This document shows, in pieces, positions 1 to 5,116 of a DNA stretch of 5,116 nucleotides. A program made the position numbers and the translations under genes. The stretch spans positions 1 to 5,116 of the forward strand of contig JACQVC010000188.1 of the NCBI GenBank assembly GCA_016209995.1, read 5' to 3'. Every line of letters starts with the position of its first letter. Within the stretch, counting starts at the first letter, position 1. Under the pieces are notes generated by a model. It saw only the letters and a list, made by a program, of their open reading frames with translations, was not told the DNA's origin and made no database searches. Source of the stretch: Gemmatimonadota bacterium (lineage in GTDB: Bacteria; Gemmatimonadota; Gemmatimonadetes; Longimicrobiales; Gaopeijiaceae).

Positions 1-1
1 C

Positions 2-154
2 CACGTCCTGGAGACCGCTCACCTCGTGTTTCGGGATAGACCGGAGGTCATCGCGGACCTTTGTTTTCCAAGCTCCGCCGGACAACACCAGACGGCGGCT
101 GAGCATCCGGTTGCCGCACCCGACGCGGGGACGGATGGCGGCGGCGCGGTGTAG
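2..154 (+). CDS. Possible 3' end of an upstream gene, product unknown (partial)
   Basis: This frame is open from the left edge of the window to a TAG stop at 152-154, giving about 50 codons with no start inside the window. The translation begins HVLETAHLVFRDRPEVIADL and ends in a low-complexity tail rich in Ala, Gly and Asp (APDAGTDGGGAV). I recognise no family. Support comes from the position of its stop: the ribosome binding site of the next gene begins two bases later, as is usual at a tight gene junction, and about 70% of its third codon positions are G or C, as expected for coding DNA here. Against it, a 150-base open frame is not rare by chance in GC-rich DNA, and the tail looks like unconstrained sequence. 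If real, it lies on the same strand as the propeller lipoprotein gene and may be co-transcribed with it. Confidence 0.35.
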   Translation, partial: HVLETAHLVFRDRPEVIADLCFPSSAGQHQTAAEHPVAAPDAGTDGGGAV

Positions 155-155
155 C

Positions 156-160
156 GGAGG
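156..160 (+). promoter_or_regulatory. Ribosome binding site GGAGG for the propeller lipoprotein
   Basis: GGAGG stands five bases before the ATC codon at 166-168, which is normal Shine-Dalgarno spacing. No ATG, GTG or TTG in the propeller frame follows it at a usable distance. The site matters because it supports a start near 166, giving a protein with a signal peptide, rather than the GTG at 310, which is preceded only by a weak purine run. Confidence 0.6.
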
Positions 161-165
161 CACGT

Positions 166-1395
166 ATCTCCACACTCCAGGCCCGCATCGTTACGTCACT
201 TGGGGCCATCAGCCTGGTCACGGCCTGTGACCCGGGATCGGGGCTGGGAGACTCCACCGTATCGGTCAGCGACAGCGCTGGAATTCAGATCGTCGAGAGC
301 CGCGCTCCCGTGTGGGCTGAGGCAGCCCAGTGGCAGCTCTCCGACACACCGAGTCTGACCATCGGCGTGGTCGGGGGCGACCCGGCCTACGAGCTCTATT
401 CCGTCGGGAATGCCACCCGCCTCGGAGATGGCCGGATCGTGATCGTGAATGGTGGAACGCGTCAGCTGCGCTTCTATGACGGGACCGGAGTTCACCTGCA
501 GGATGTCGGCGGCAGAGGCGAAGGGCCGGGAGAGTTCAGTTTCCTCCGTGAGCTCCACAAGATGCGTGACGATTCGATCATGACGTACGATTCCAGCCTC
601 GGGCGAGGGTCCATCTTCGACTCCTCGGGCCGTCTTGTCCGCTCCTTCAGGTTGACGCAGGTCGAAGACTGGCGGCAGCTCTGGGCGAGAAGGGTCTTCG
701 CTGATGGAACCCTGCTCGTGACAAGTCAGGCGGGAGGTGAGTTCCCTCCCCGCGCAGGACTGTTCGATCAGGGTCGCCGCATCTTCAGCCGTTTCTCGGC
801 CGAAGGGGTATTCCTCAACAACATCGGCGAAGGGTCCATGGCGCCGGCGTGGGGTTTCGAATCCGGTAGCGGCTTTGGGTTTGCCTATACGTCGGTCCCC
901 CTGGTGCTCCTGGTGCCCCCGATCGCGTCAGATGGAACTTCACTTTACCTCGGGACCGGTAAGGACTTTCAGGTGGAGAGGCGGAGTCTGGACGGAAGCC
1001 TGGCTCGGATCATCCGATGGGCCGCTGAACCAAGACCAATCTCTCAGGAGGTCATAAGTCGGTACAGGAGTGACTATGTCGAGGGCAGAACGGACCCCAA
1101 TGATCGGCGGCGTGCTGAGAGCTTGATGCAGGAAATGCCCTTCCCGGAAATCTTGCCCACCTATCAGGGACTGCTCGTGGACGCCCTGGATTATCTCTGG
1201 GTGGAACAATTTCGCGCGCCATGGGAGGAACAACCCGTCTGGTGGGTGTTCGATCCGACTGGAAAATGGCTCGGAGAGCTTCGACTTCCGATGGGCTTCA
1301 GGATCCTTGAAGTCGGAAGCGACTACATCCTCGGACACCGGCGCGACGAAAACGGCGTCGAGTACGTCTCGCTGTACGCTCTGACACGTAGCTAG
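166..1395 (+). CDS. 6-bladed beta-propeller lipoprotein, non-canonical or damaged start
   Basis: Predicted secreted lipoprotein with an NHL/6-bladed beta-propeller fold, probably a binding or scaffold protein outside the cytoplasm; ligand unknown. Read from ATC at 166 it has 409 residues. Residues 1-21 form a short lipoprotein signal peptide: Arg7, hydrophobic core IVTSLGAISL, lipobox VTAC, Cys21 as lipidation site, then Asp at +2. A Gly/Ser linker and DSAGIQIVES follow. Blade-like units start near residues 82 (TRLGDGRIVIV, ending in GGRGEGPGEF), 127, 176, 246 and 334, and the C-terminus would close the propeller. The GEGPGEF turn and repeated 'F/Y-D-x-x-G' strand ends are typical of the family. 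The frame has no ATG, GTG or TTG between the stop at 100-102 and GTG at 310, so the start is either a rare AUC or an ATG lost by mutation or read error. Starting at GTG 310 (361 residues) would delete the signal peptide. Its base composition looks less GC-rich than the minus-strand genes. The fold is fairly certain, the role is not. Confidence 0.85.
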   Translation: MSTLQARIVTSLGAISLVTACDPGSGLGDSTVSVSDSAGIQIVESRAPVWAEAAQWQLSDTPSLTIGVVGGDPAYELYSVGNATRLGDGRIVIVNGGTRQLRFYDGTGVHLQDVGGRGEGPGEFSFLRELHKMRDDSIMTYDSSLGRGSIFDSSGRLVRSFRLTQVEDWRQLWARRVFADGTLLVTSQAGGEFPPRAGLFDQGRRIFSRFSAEGVFLNNIGEGSMAPAWGFESGSGFGFAYTSVPLVLLVPPIASDGTSLYLGTGKDFQVERRSLDGSLARIIRWAAEPRPISQEVISRYRSDYVEGRTDPNDRRRAESLMQEMPFPEILPTYQGLLVDALDYLWVEQFRAPWEEQPVWWVFDPTGKWLGELRLPMGFRILEVGSDYILGHRRDENGVEYVSLYALTRS

Positions 1396-1447
1396 GAGGC
1401 GGACGCGGCCACTGCGAACGGGTCAGAGATTCTGCTGGCGCAGCTCC
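1396..1447. other. Convergent intergenic gap, no clear terminator
   Basis: This 52-base gap separates the convergent 3' ends of the propeller gene and the sialidase-like gene. The only inverted repeats I can find are 4-base stems, CAGA/TCTG at 1424-1434 and CTGC/GCAG at 1432-1443. Neither is followed by a T-run on either strand. I see no intrinsic terminator; termination may be factor-dependent or may lie inside the opposing gene. Confidence 0.6.
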
Positions 1448-2662
1448 TCACCACCGCGCCGACGCCACGCGGACGCCGCCCTGCTCTCCCGCGAGCGTCC
1501 AGGCGAACACCAGCTCGTCGCCAAGGCGGGTCATGCGCGGGAACCCGCTTGCCCGGGCTGCGTCGGTCGCGCTGAGAGTCCAGGGGTCCTCGACCGTGCC
1601 CGAGCGCACGACGCGCCGCGCACGAATCTCCGTCCCCTCCGCTCGCCGCTCGAGCCACACGAGCAGTGCGGACCCGTCGGCCAGCATCTCGATGTCCACG
1701 CGTCCCAGGGGAGCGCCCTCATCCACACGCACCGGCGCACTCCAGGTCGCGCCGGCATCCGTCGAGAACGCGACCTGCACCTGAGGCGAGGCTCCGGCGC
1801 CGGTGAACCAGGCAATGGCCACCGTGTCGCCGAGCGCGGAGAGCTGCGGCCCGTTGACCGGACAGCCGTCGATCTGCCATTGATCGGCGGCGACGTGCTG
1901 CGGCTCCGTCCACGTCCCGTCGACGTAGCGCACGACCGCGATGTCCCGGATCTCGTCCTCACTGCGATCGCGGTAGGCTGCGACCACACCGCTGGTGGTG
2001 CGCGCGAGCGCGGTCTGACAGCACTCGCACGTACGCTGGTCGATCAGGAGGTCCGGACCGAGGGAGCCATCCGGCGCCAGCGTAGTGGCCCGGAGGCTCA
2101 TCGCGCCGCGGTTGGCCGCATCGGCACCCTGGCCACCGTCCGTCGCCTGCATGTCACGGCCGTCGAGCCAGACGAGCATGGCGCCCGGTCCGAACGGCAC
2201 CATCGAGACGAAGCCGTGCTCCTGGTGTGAGTCGTCGCGGTGCGGCGCGATGGGTTCGCTCCAGGTACGGCCTTCGTCGCGCGAGAGCGCGACCTGAACG
2301 CCGTACGCGTAGTGGCCCTCCCCCAGCATCTCGAGCCAGTGCACGGCCCAGGAGCCGTCCGCCAGCTCGACGAACGAGGGGAAGTCAGCCCAGTTCACGA
2401 AAAATTCGCGGCGCTCGACCACGGTGCGGGGCTCGGACCAGCCGGCGTCGGACCTGACGGCCAGGCGCAGCGCCCAGGCGCTGTGGTCCGCGTCCAGCGG
2501 CTCGAACCACGTCAGCACGGCACGGCCATCCGCGGTCGCGCCCAGAAACGGCTCGGCGGTGCCCGGCGGGCGGCTGAGCTCGACCTCACCCAGCAGGAAA
2601 CGCTCCTGCGACGTCGAGCACGCCAGCGTGCAAATCAGCAGCCCCCAGGTCAGGCGTCGCAT
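1448..2662 (-). CDS. BNR/Asp-box 'sialidase-like' beta-propeller, predicted lipoprotein
   Basis: A complete 404-residue predicted exported beta-propeller of the sialidase-superfamily fold. The N-terminus MRRLTWGLLICTLAC is a short signal peptide with two Arg and a hydrophobic core. Cys15 is the likely lipidation site, though its lipobox (TLAC) is weak because -3 is Thr rather than Leu. Two clear Asp-boxes are visible, S-R-D-E-G-R-T-W at 127-134 and S-T-D-A-G-A-T-W at 300-307, with a degenerate one at 71-75 (SDAGW). Repeated 'VLTWFE', 'LVWLDGR', 'IAWFTG', 'LVWLER' and 'FAWTLA' strands mark successive blades. I see no N-terminal F/Y-R-I-P motif and cannot assign the sialidase Arg triad, so glycoside cleavage is not supported. 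It carries instead His141, His146 and His149 (HRDDSHQEHG), CECCQ at 212-216 and Cys267 in GCPVNGP, segments I recall from similar 'sialidase family' lipoproteins. The start is set by GGAGGAGG seven bases upstream. It is the last of three co-oriented genes, 72 bases after the ABC exporter. Its substrate is unknown. Confidence 0.9.
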   Translation of the reverse strand: MRRLTWGLLICTLACSTSQERFLLGEVELSRPPGTAEPFLGATADGRAVLTWFEPLDADHSAWALRLAVRSDAGWSEPRTVVERREFFVNWADFPSFVELADGSWAVHWLEMLGEGHYAYGVQVALSRDEGRTWSEPIAPHRDDSHQEHGFVSMVPFGPGAMLVWLDGRDMQATDGGQGADAANRGAMSLRATTLAPDGSLGPDLLIDQRTCECCQTALARTTSGVVAAYRDRSEDEIRDIAVVRYVDGTWTEPQHVAADQWQIDGCPVNGPQLSALGDTVAIAWFTGAGASPQVQVAFSTDAGATWSAPVRVDEGAPLGRVDIEMLADGSALLVWLERRAEGTEIRARRVVRSGTVEDPWTLSATDAARASGFPRMTRLGDELVFAWTLAGEQGGVRVASARW

Positions 2663-2669
2663 CAGCGAT

Positions 2670-2677
2670 CCTCCTCC
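2670..2677 (-). promoter_or_regulatory. Strong ribosome binding site of the sialidase-like gene
   Basis: On the minus strand the sequence reads GGAGGAGG, then a seven-base spacer, then the ATG whose last base is 2660. This is a near-ideal Shine-Dalgarno site. It fixes the start that includes the signal peptide and implies efficient translation independent of coupling to the ABC gene, whose stop lies 72 bases upstream. Confidence 0.8.
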
Positions 2678-2734
2678 GTTATGAACTCGACGCTGGAAGA
2701 TATCGCATACCGGTGGTCCGAGGCGAGACGGCGC

Positions 2735-4621
2735 TCAACGATACCCGGCCGCCTGGAGCGAGAACAGCTCCGCGTAGAGGCCGCCCTCGGCGACGAGCGC
2801 TTCGTGACTCCCATCCTCGACGAGCTCGCCTGACCGCAGCACGAGGATGCGATCCGCCATGCGCACCGTGGAGAAGCGGTGGCTGATGAGCACGGCCATG
2901 CGTCCCCGGGTAAGCTCGGCGAAGCGGAGAAAGACCTGGTACTCGGCGCGGGCATCGAGCGCGGCCGTGGGCTCGTCCAGGATGAGCACCTGCGCATCGC
3001 GCATGTATGCCCGCGCCAGCGCTACCTTCTGCCATTCTCCGCCCGACAGCTCGACGCCTCCGTCGAAGCGGCGGCCGAGCATTTGCGCGTAGCCTTGCTC
3101 GAAGCGGCTCGCCACGGTGTCGGCCAGGCTGCGGCGCGCCGCCTCCCCGATGCGCGCGTCGTCGTCCAGCGCCGCGATCTGGCTCACGCCGATGTTCTCG
3201 CGCAGAATGAAGTCATAGCGCACGAAGTCCTGGAAGATGATACCGATGTTCTGGCGCAGGCTATCGAGGTCGTACTCGCGCAGGTCCACGCCGTCGAGGA
3301 GGATGCGCCCCTCATCAGGGTCGTAGAGCCGAGCGAGCAGCTTCACCAGCGTGGTCTTCCCCGCCCCGTTCTCGCCCACCAGCGCGATGCGCTCGTCCGG
3401 CCGGAACGCGAAGGTGAGGTGGCGGACCGCCCAGCCCTCCGACCCGGGGTAGCGGAACCCCACATCCTCGAACTCGAAGCCGGAGCGTATGGGTTGCGGC
3501 ACGTGCCGCGCGCCCGGACGCGAGAGCACGCGCGGCCGCACGTCGAAGAACGTGAACAGATCGCTCAGGTACAGGCTCTGCTCGAAGATCTGGGACACCG
3601 CCAGCAGGATCCGCTGAATCAGGTCGCGACTCTGACGGAACGATCCGGCCAGGAAGGTGAGCTCGCCGATCGTGAAGCGGGCCAGGACCGTGAGATAGAT
3701 GATCACCGCGTAGGCCGCGTAGTAGCCCAGCGTGCCCAGGCCGACCAGCGCCGTCGAGACCACGTTGCGCTTCACGGCCAGCCGCTTGTTCTCCTGATAG
3801 AACTCGTCAGCCAGCGTTGCGTACCGGGCCACCAGGAAGTCCGACAAGCCGAACAGCTTCACTTCCTTGGCCGACTCATCGGACGCGCCCATGTAACGCA
3901 GGTAGTCGAGCAGCCGTCGCTCCGGCGTCCACTGATACAGCAACGAGTAGCCGAGCGCCGCGAAGCGCGCCTCACCCAGGAACGACGGCAGCACCGCGAC
4001 CGTGAGCAGGAGCAGCAGCCAGGGGAGCTGCACGAGCAGCACACTGGCGAGCGACAACAACGTGACCACGTCCTGGGCCGTGCTCAGCAGCAGGGAGACG
4101 AGCGAGATGCGGCCGACTGTCTGACGGCGCGCGCGCTCGAGGTGATCGTACGTCTCCGCGTCCTCGAACTGGGCCAGATCGAGCGTGGCCGCGTGCTCCA
4201 TCAGCCGTACGCTGGTCCGGTTCGAGAAGAGGTCGCCGAGCAGACTCTCGAGCAACGCGGAGAGGCGGGCGAGACCTTCGCCCACGACCGCGATGCTCAG
4301 CTCCAGGCCGACCAGCGCGCCCAGATACCACCAATCGACGGGCCGGCCGGCCTGCACCTCGGCAATCGACGTCACGACACCATCGATGATGAGCTTGCCT
4401 ACCCAGAGAACGGCCAGGGGCACGAACGAGCGGACGGCGCGCAACAGCAGAATCGCGACCGTATATCCGCGGTGGGTCTCGAACACCAGCTTGAGCAGCG
4501 GCGGCACGTTCTTGAGCGCCTCGAGCCGCTCGGCCCACGTGGGTGCAGGCCCGTCGCGCGGGGAGCGCAGGCTCCGCGGCGGGGCGAAGATGCCGTGGGG
4601 AGTGAAGCGGGAAGCGGCCAT
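2735..4621 (-). CDS. ABC exporter, fused transmembrane and ATPase domains
   Basis: A complete 628-residue half-transporter that should dimerise in the inner membrane and use ATP to export a substrate. Residues 1-40 are a Pro/Arg-rich cytoplasmic tail, with no C39 peptidase domain. The membrane domain spans about 50-345, with hydrophobic segments near 52-80, 97-116, 172-213 (probably two helices), 288-312 and 318-345. The ATPase domain (about 380-620) is intact: Walker A GENGAGKT 416-423, Q-loop Gln464 in IFQDF, signature LSGGE 525-529, Walker B VLILDE 545-550 with catalytic Glu550, D-loop AALD 553-556 and H-loop His581. LSGGEWQKVALARA and NIGIIFQDFVRYDF resemble the peptide/lantibiotic-exporter-like branch (NisT/SpaT style) more than MsbA, but no precursor peptide or modification enzyme is in view, so the substrate is open. 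It starts 25 bases after the GGDEF gene and has no good Shine-Dalgarno, suggesting translational coupling. A 638-codon open frame on the opposite strand (2879-4795) is only a shadow. Confidence 0.96.
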   Translation of the reverse strand: MAASRFTPHGIFAPPRSLRSPRDGPAPTWAERLEALKNVPPLLKLVFETHRGYTVAILLLRAVRSFVPLAVLWVGKLIIDGVVTSIAEVQAGRPVDWWYLGALVGLELSIAVVGEGLARLSALLESLLGDLFSNRTSVRLMEHAATLDLAQFEDAETYDHLERARRQTVGRISLVSLLLSTAQDVVTLLSLASVLLVQLPWLLLLLTVAVLPSFLGEARFAALGYSLLYQWTPERRLLDYLRYMGASDESAKEVKLFGLSDFLVARYATLADEFYQENKRLAVKRNVVSTALVGLGTLGYYAAYAVIIYLTVLARFTIGELTFLAGSFRQSRDLIQRILLAVSQIFEQSLYLSDLFTFFDVRPRVLSRPGARHVPQPIRSGFEFEDVGFRYPGSEGWAVRHLTFAFRPDERIALVGENGAGKTTLVKLLARLYDPDEGRILLDGVDLREYDLDSLRQNIGIIFQDFVRYDFILRENIGVSQIAALDDDARIGEAARRSLADTVASRFEQGYAQMLGRRFDGGVELSGGEWQKVALARAYMRDAQVLILDEPTAALDARAEYQVFLRFAELTRGRMAVLISHRFSTVRMADRILVLRSGELVEDGSHEALVAEGGLYAELFSLQAAGYR

Positions 4622-4630
4622 AGTGGTTGG

Positions 4631-4646
4631 GACCCGCTGACCCGCT
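4631..4646. repeat. Perfect 8-base tandem duplication between two genes
   Basis: GACCCGCT occurs twice head to tail, at 4631-4638 and 4639-4646 (AGCGGGTC twice on the coding strand). The second copy abuts the complement of the GGDEF stop codon at 4647-4649. The pair fills 16 of the 25 bases between the GGDEF and ABC genes and takes the place where a ribosome binding site would be expected; its GGG runs are the nearest thing to one. It looks like a slipped-strand duplication. Any regulatory role is speculation. Confidence 0.75.
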
Positions 4647-5116
4647 CTAGTGCACGCCCCGCCTCGCCTTGCGCTCGTACATCGAGCGATCGGCCTGGGC
4701 CAGCAGCTCGTCGATCGACCGCTCCGAGCCGGGCGTGTAGCGGGCTATGCCTGCGCTCAAGGACAGGCGATAAGGGCGGTCCTTCCTCAGGTTGAGCTTG
4801 TTCAGATTGCGCTCGAGGCGCGCGATGACCACCTCGGCGCTGCTGGGCTGAGCCTCGAAGGCGAGCACGACGAACTCATCGCCGCCAATGCGGGCCACGA
4901 CGTCGGACTCCCGGAAGGTCTTGCGCAGCACCCCGGCGACTTCCATCAGCACGCGGTCGCCCTCTTCGTGCCCGCGCGTGTCGTTGATCTGCTTGAGCCC
5001 GTCGAGGTCGGCGTAGAGAACGAAGAGCTCCGCGTTGCGCCGGTCCGCCAGACTCATCTGCTGCTCGGCGAGCGTGAAGAAGCCACGGCGGTTGTAGAGG
5101 CCCGTCAGGTCGTCCG
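4647..5116 (-). CDS. Diguanylate cyclase, C-terminal GGDEF domain (5' end outside window)
   Basis: This is the C-terminal 156 or so residues of a protein that continues past the right edge of the window. An ATG at 5055-5057 is internal: the frame stays open upstream and encodes DDLTGLYNRRGFF, the canonical opening of a GGDEF domain. The enzyme would condense two GTP into the second messenger c-di-GMP in the cytoplasm or at the membrane. Numbering visible residues from the window edge, the metal site DLDGLKQIND begins at 36, RGHEEGD is near 47-53, the allosteric inhibition site RESD is at 68-71 and GGDEF at 77-81, with the usual five residues between them. The domain closes with ADRSMYERKARRG a few residues before the stop. 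All key residues are present, so it should be active and product-inhibited when dimerised. The sensory or response-regulator part that would tell its signal is not visible. The ABC exporter gene follows after 25 bases and is probably co-transcribed. Confidence 0.95.
   Translation of the reverse strand, partial: DDLTGLYNRRGFFTLAEQQMSLADRRNAELFVLYADLDGLKQINDTRGHEEGDRVLMEVAGVLRKTFRESDVVARIGGDEFVVLAFEAQPSSAEVVIARLERNLNKLNLRKDRPYRLSLSAGIARYTPGSERSIDELLAQADRSMYERKARRGVH

Noticed and set aside
196..558. 120-codon minus-strand frame opposite the propeller gene
   Set aside because: It is antisense to the signal peptide and first blades, which have strong family features. It has no motif of its own.
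1424..1443. Small inverted repeats between the convergent genes as a bidirectional terminator
   Set aside because: The stems are only four base pairs and no T-run follows on either strand.
2663..2734. Possible promoter between the ABC and sialidase-like genes
   Set aside because: AT-containing patches such as TATGCGATAT occur on the minus strand, but I find no matching -35 element at proper spacing. The ribosome binding site is the only site I can support there.
2240..2833. 197-codon plus-strand frame over the sialidase-like gene start and the ABC gene end
   Set aside because: It is antisense to two genes with clear protein signatures, and its translation is Arg/Ala/Gly-rich without any recognisable motif.
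3972..4538. 188-codon minus-strand frame inside the ABC gene
   Set aside because: It is out of frame with the membrane domain of the ABC transporter, and its Arg/Gly-rich translation is a shadow of that gene.
2879..4795. 638-codon open frame on the plus strand, slightly longer than the ABC gene it opposes
   Set aside because: It lies antisense to the ABC gene and runs into the GGDEF gene. Its translation is a low-complexity mix of Arg, Gln, Glu, His and Ala with no domain, as expected for the complement of a GC-rich gene. The minus-strand frames carry complete catalytic motifs.
5055..5057. ATG as the start of the GGDEF gene
   Set aside because: The frame continues upstream without a stop to the window edge and encodes the conserved DDLTGLYNRRGFF opening of the domain. 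A start here would cut the domain.

Overview
The window is GC-rich and densely coding, with no RNA gene, CRISPR array, insertion sequence or phage gene that I can see. It holds four clear protein genes and one doubtful gene end. The best clue to the source is the plus-strand lipoprotein: its mature N-terminus reads like DSAGIQIVES and leads into a 6-bladed beta-propeller, a style common in Gemmatimonadota. The high GC and the BNR-type lipoprotein fit that phylum too. This placement is inference from family style, not proof.

Layout. Positions 2-154 (+) are an open frame that may be the 3' end of an upstream gene. It stops just before a GGAGG ribosome binding site at 156-160. Next comes a secreted 6-bladed beta-propeller lipoprotein (166-1395, +). 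Its reading frame clearly includes a lipoprotein signal peptide, but there is no ATG, GTG or TTG to start it: an ATC sits where the start codon should be. The first canonical start, GTG at 310, would remove the export signal. A 52-base convergent gap follows, without a recognisable terminator.

The rest is on the minus strand, read right to left. First is the C-terminal GGDEF (diguanylate cyclase) domain of a protein whose N-terminus lies beyond the right edge (5116-4647). After 25 bases, 16 of them a perfect 8-base tandem duplication, comes a complete fused membrane/ATPase ABC exporter (4621-2735). After 72 bases, with a strong ribosome binding site, comes a BNR/Asp-box 'sialidase-like' predicted lipoprotein (2662-1448). 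The three genes are co-oriented and could be one transcript, with the cyclase/ABC pair the tighter linkage.

How they may work together: the cyclase would make c-di-GMP, the exporter would move an unknown substrate across the inner membrane, and the two predicted lipoproteins would work outside the cytoplasm. No sequence feature ties them to one pathway. I found no convincing undescribed system. The points most worth a second look are the missing start codon of the propeller gene and the Cys/His-rich site of the sialidase-like protein, which suggests that 'sialidase' is the wrong functional label.
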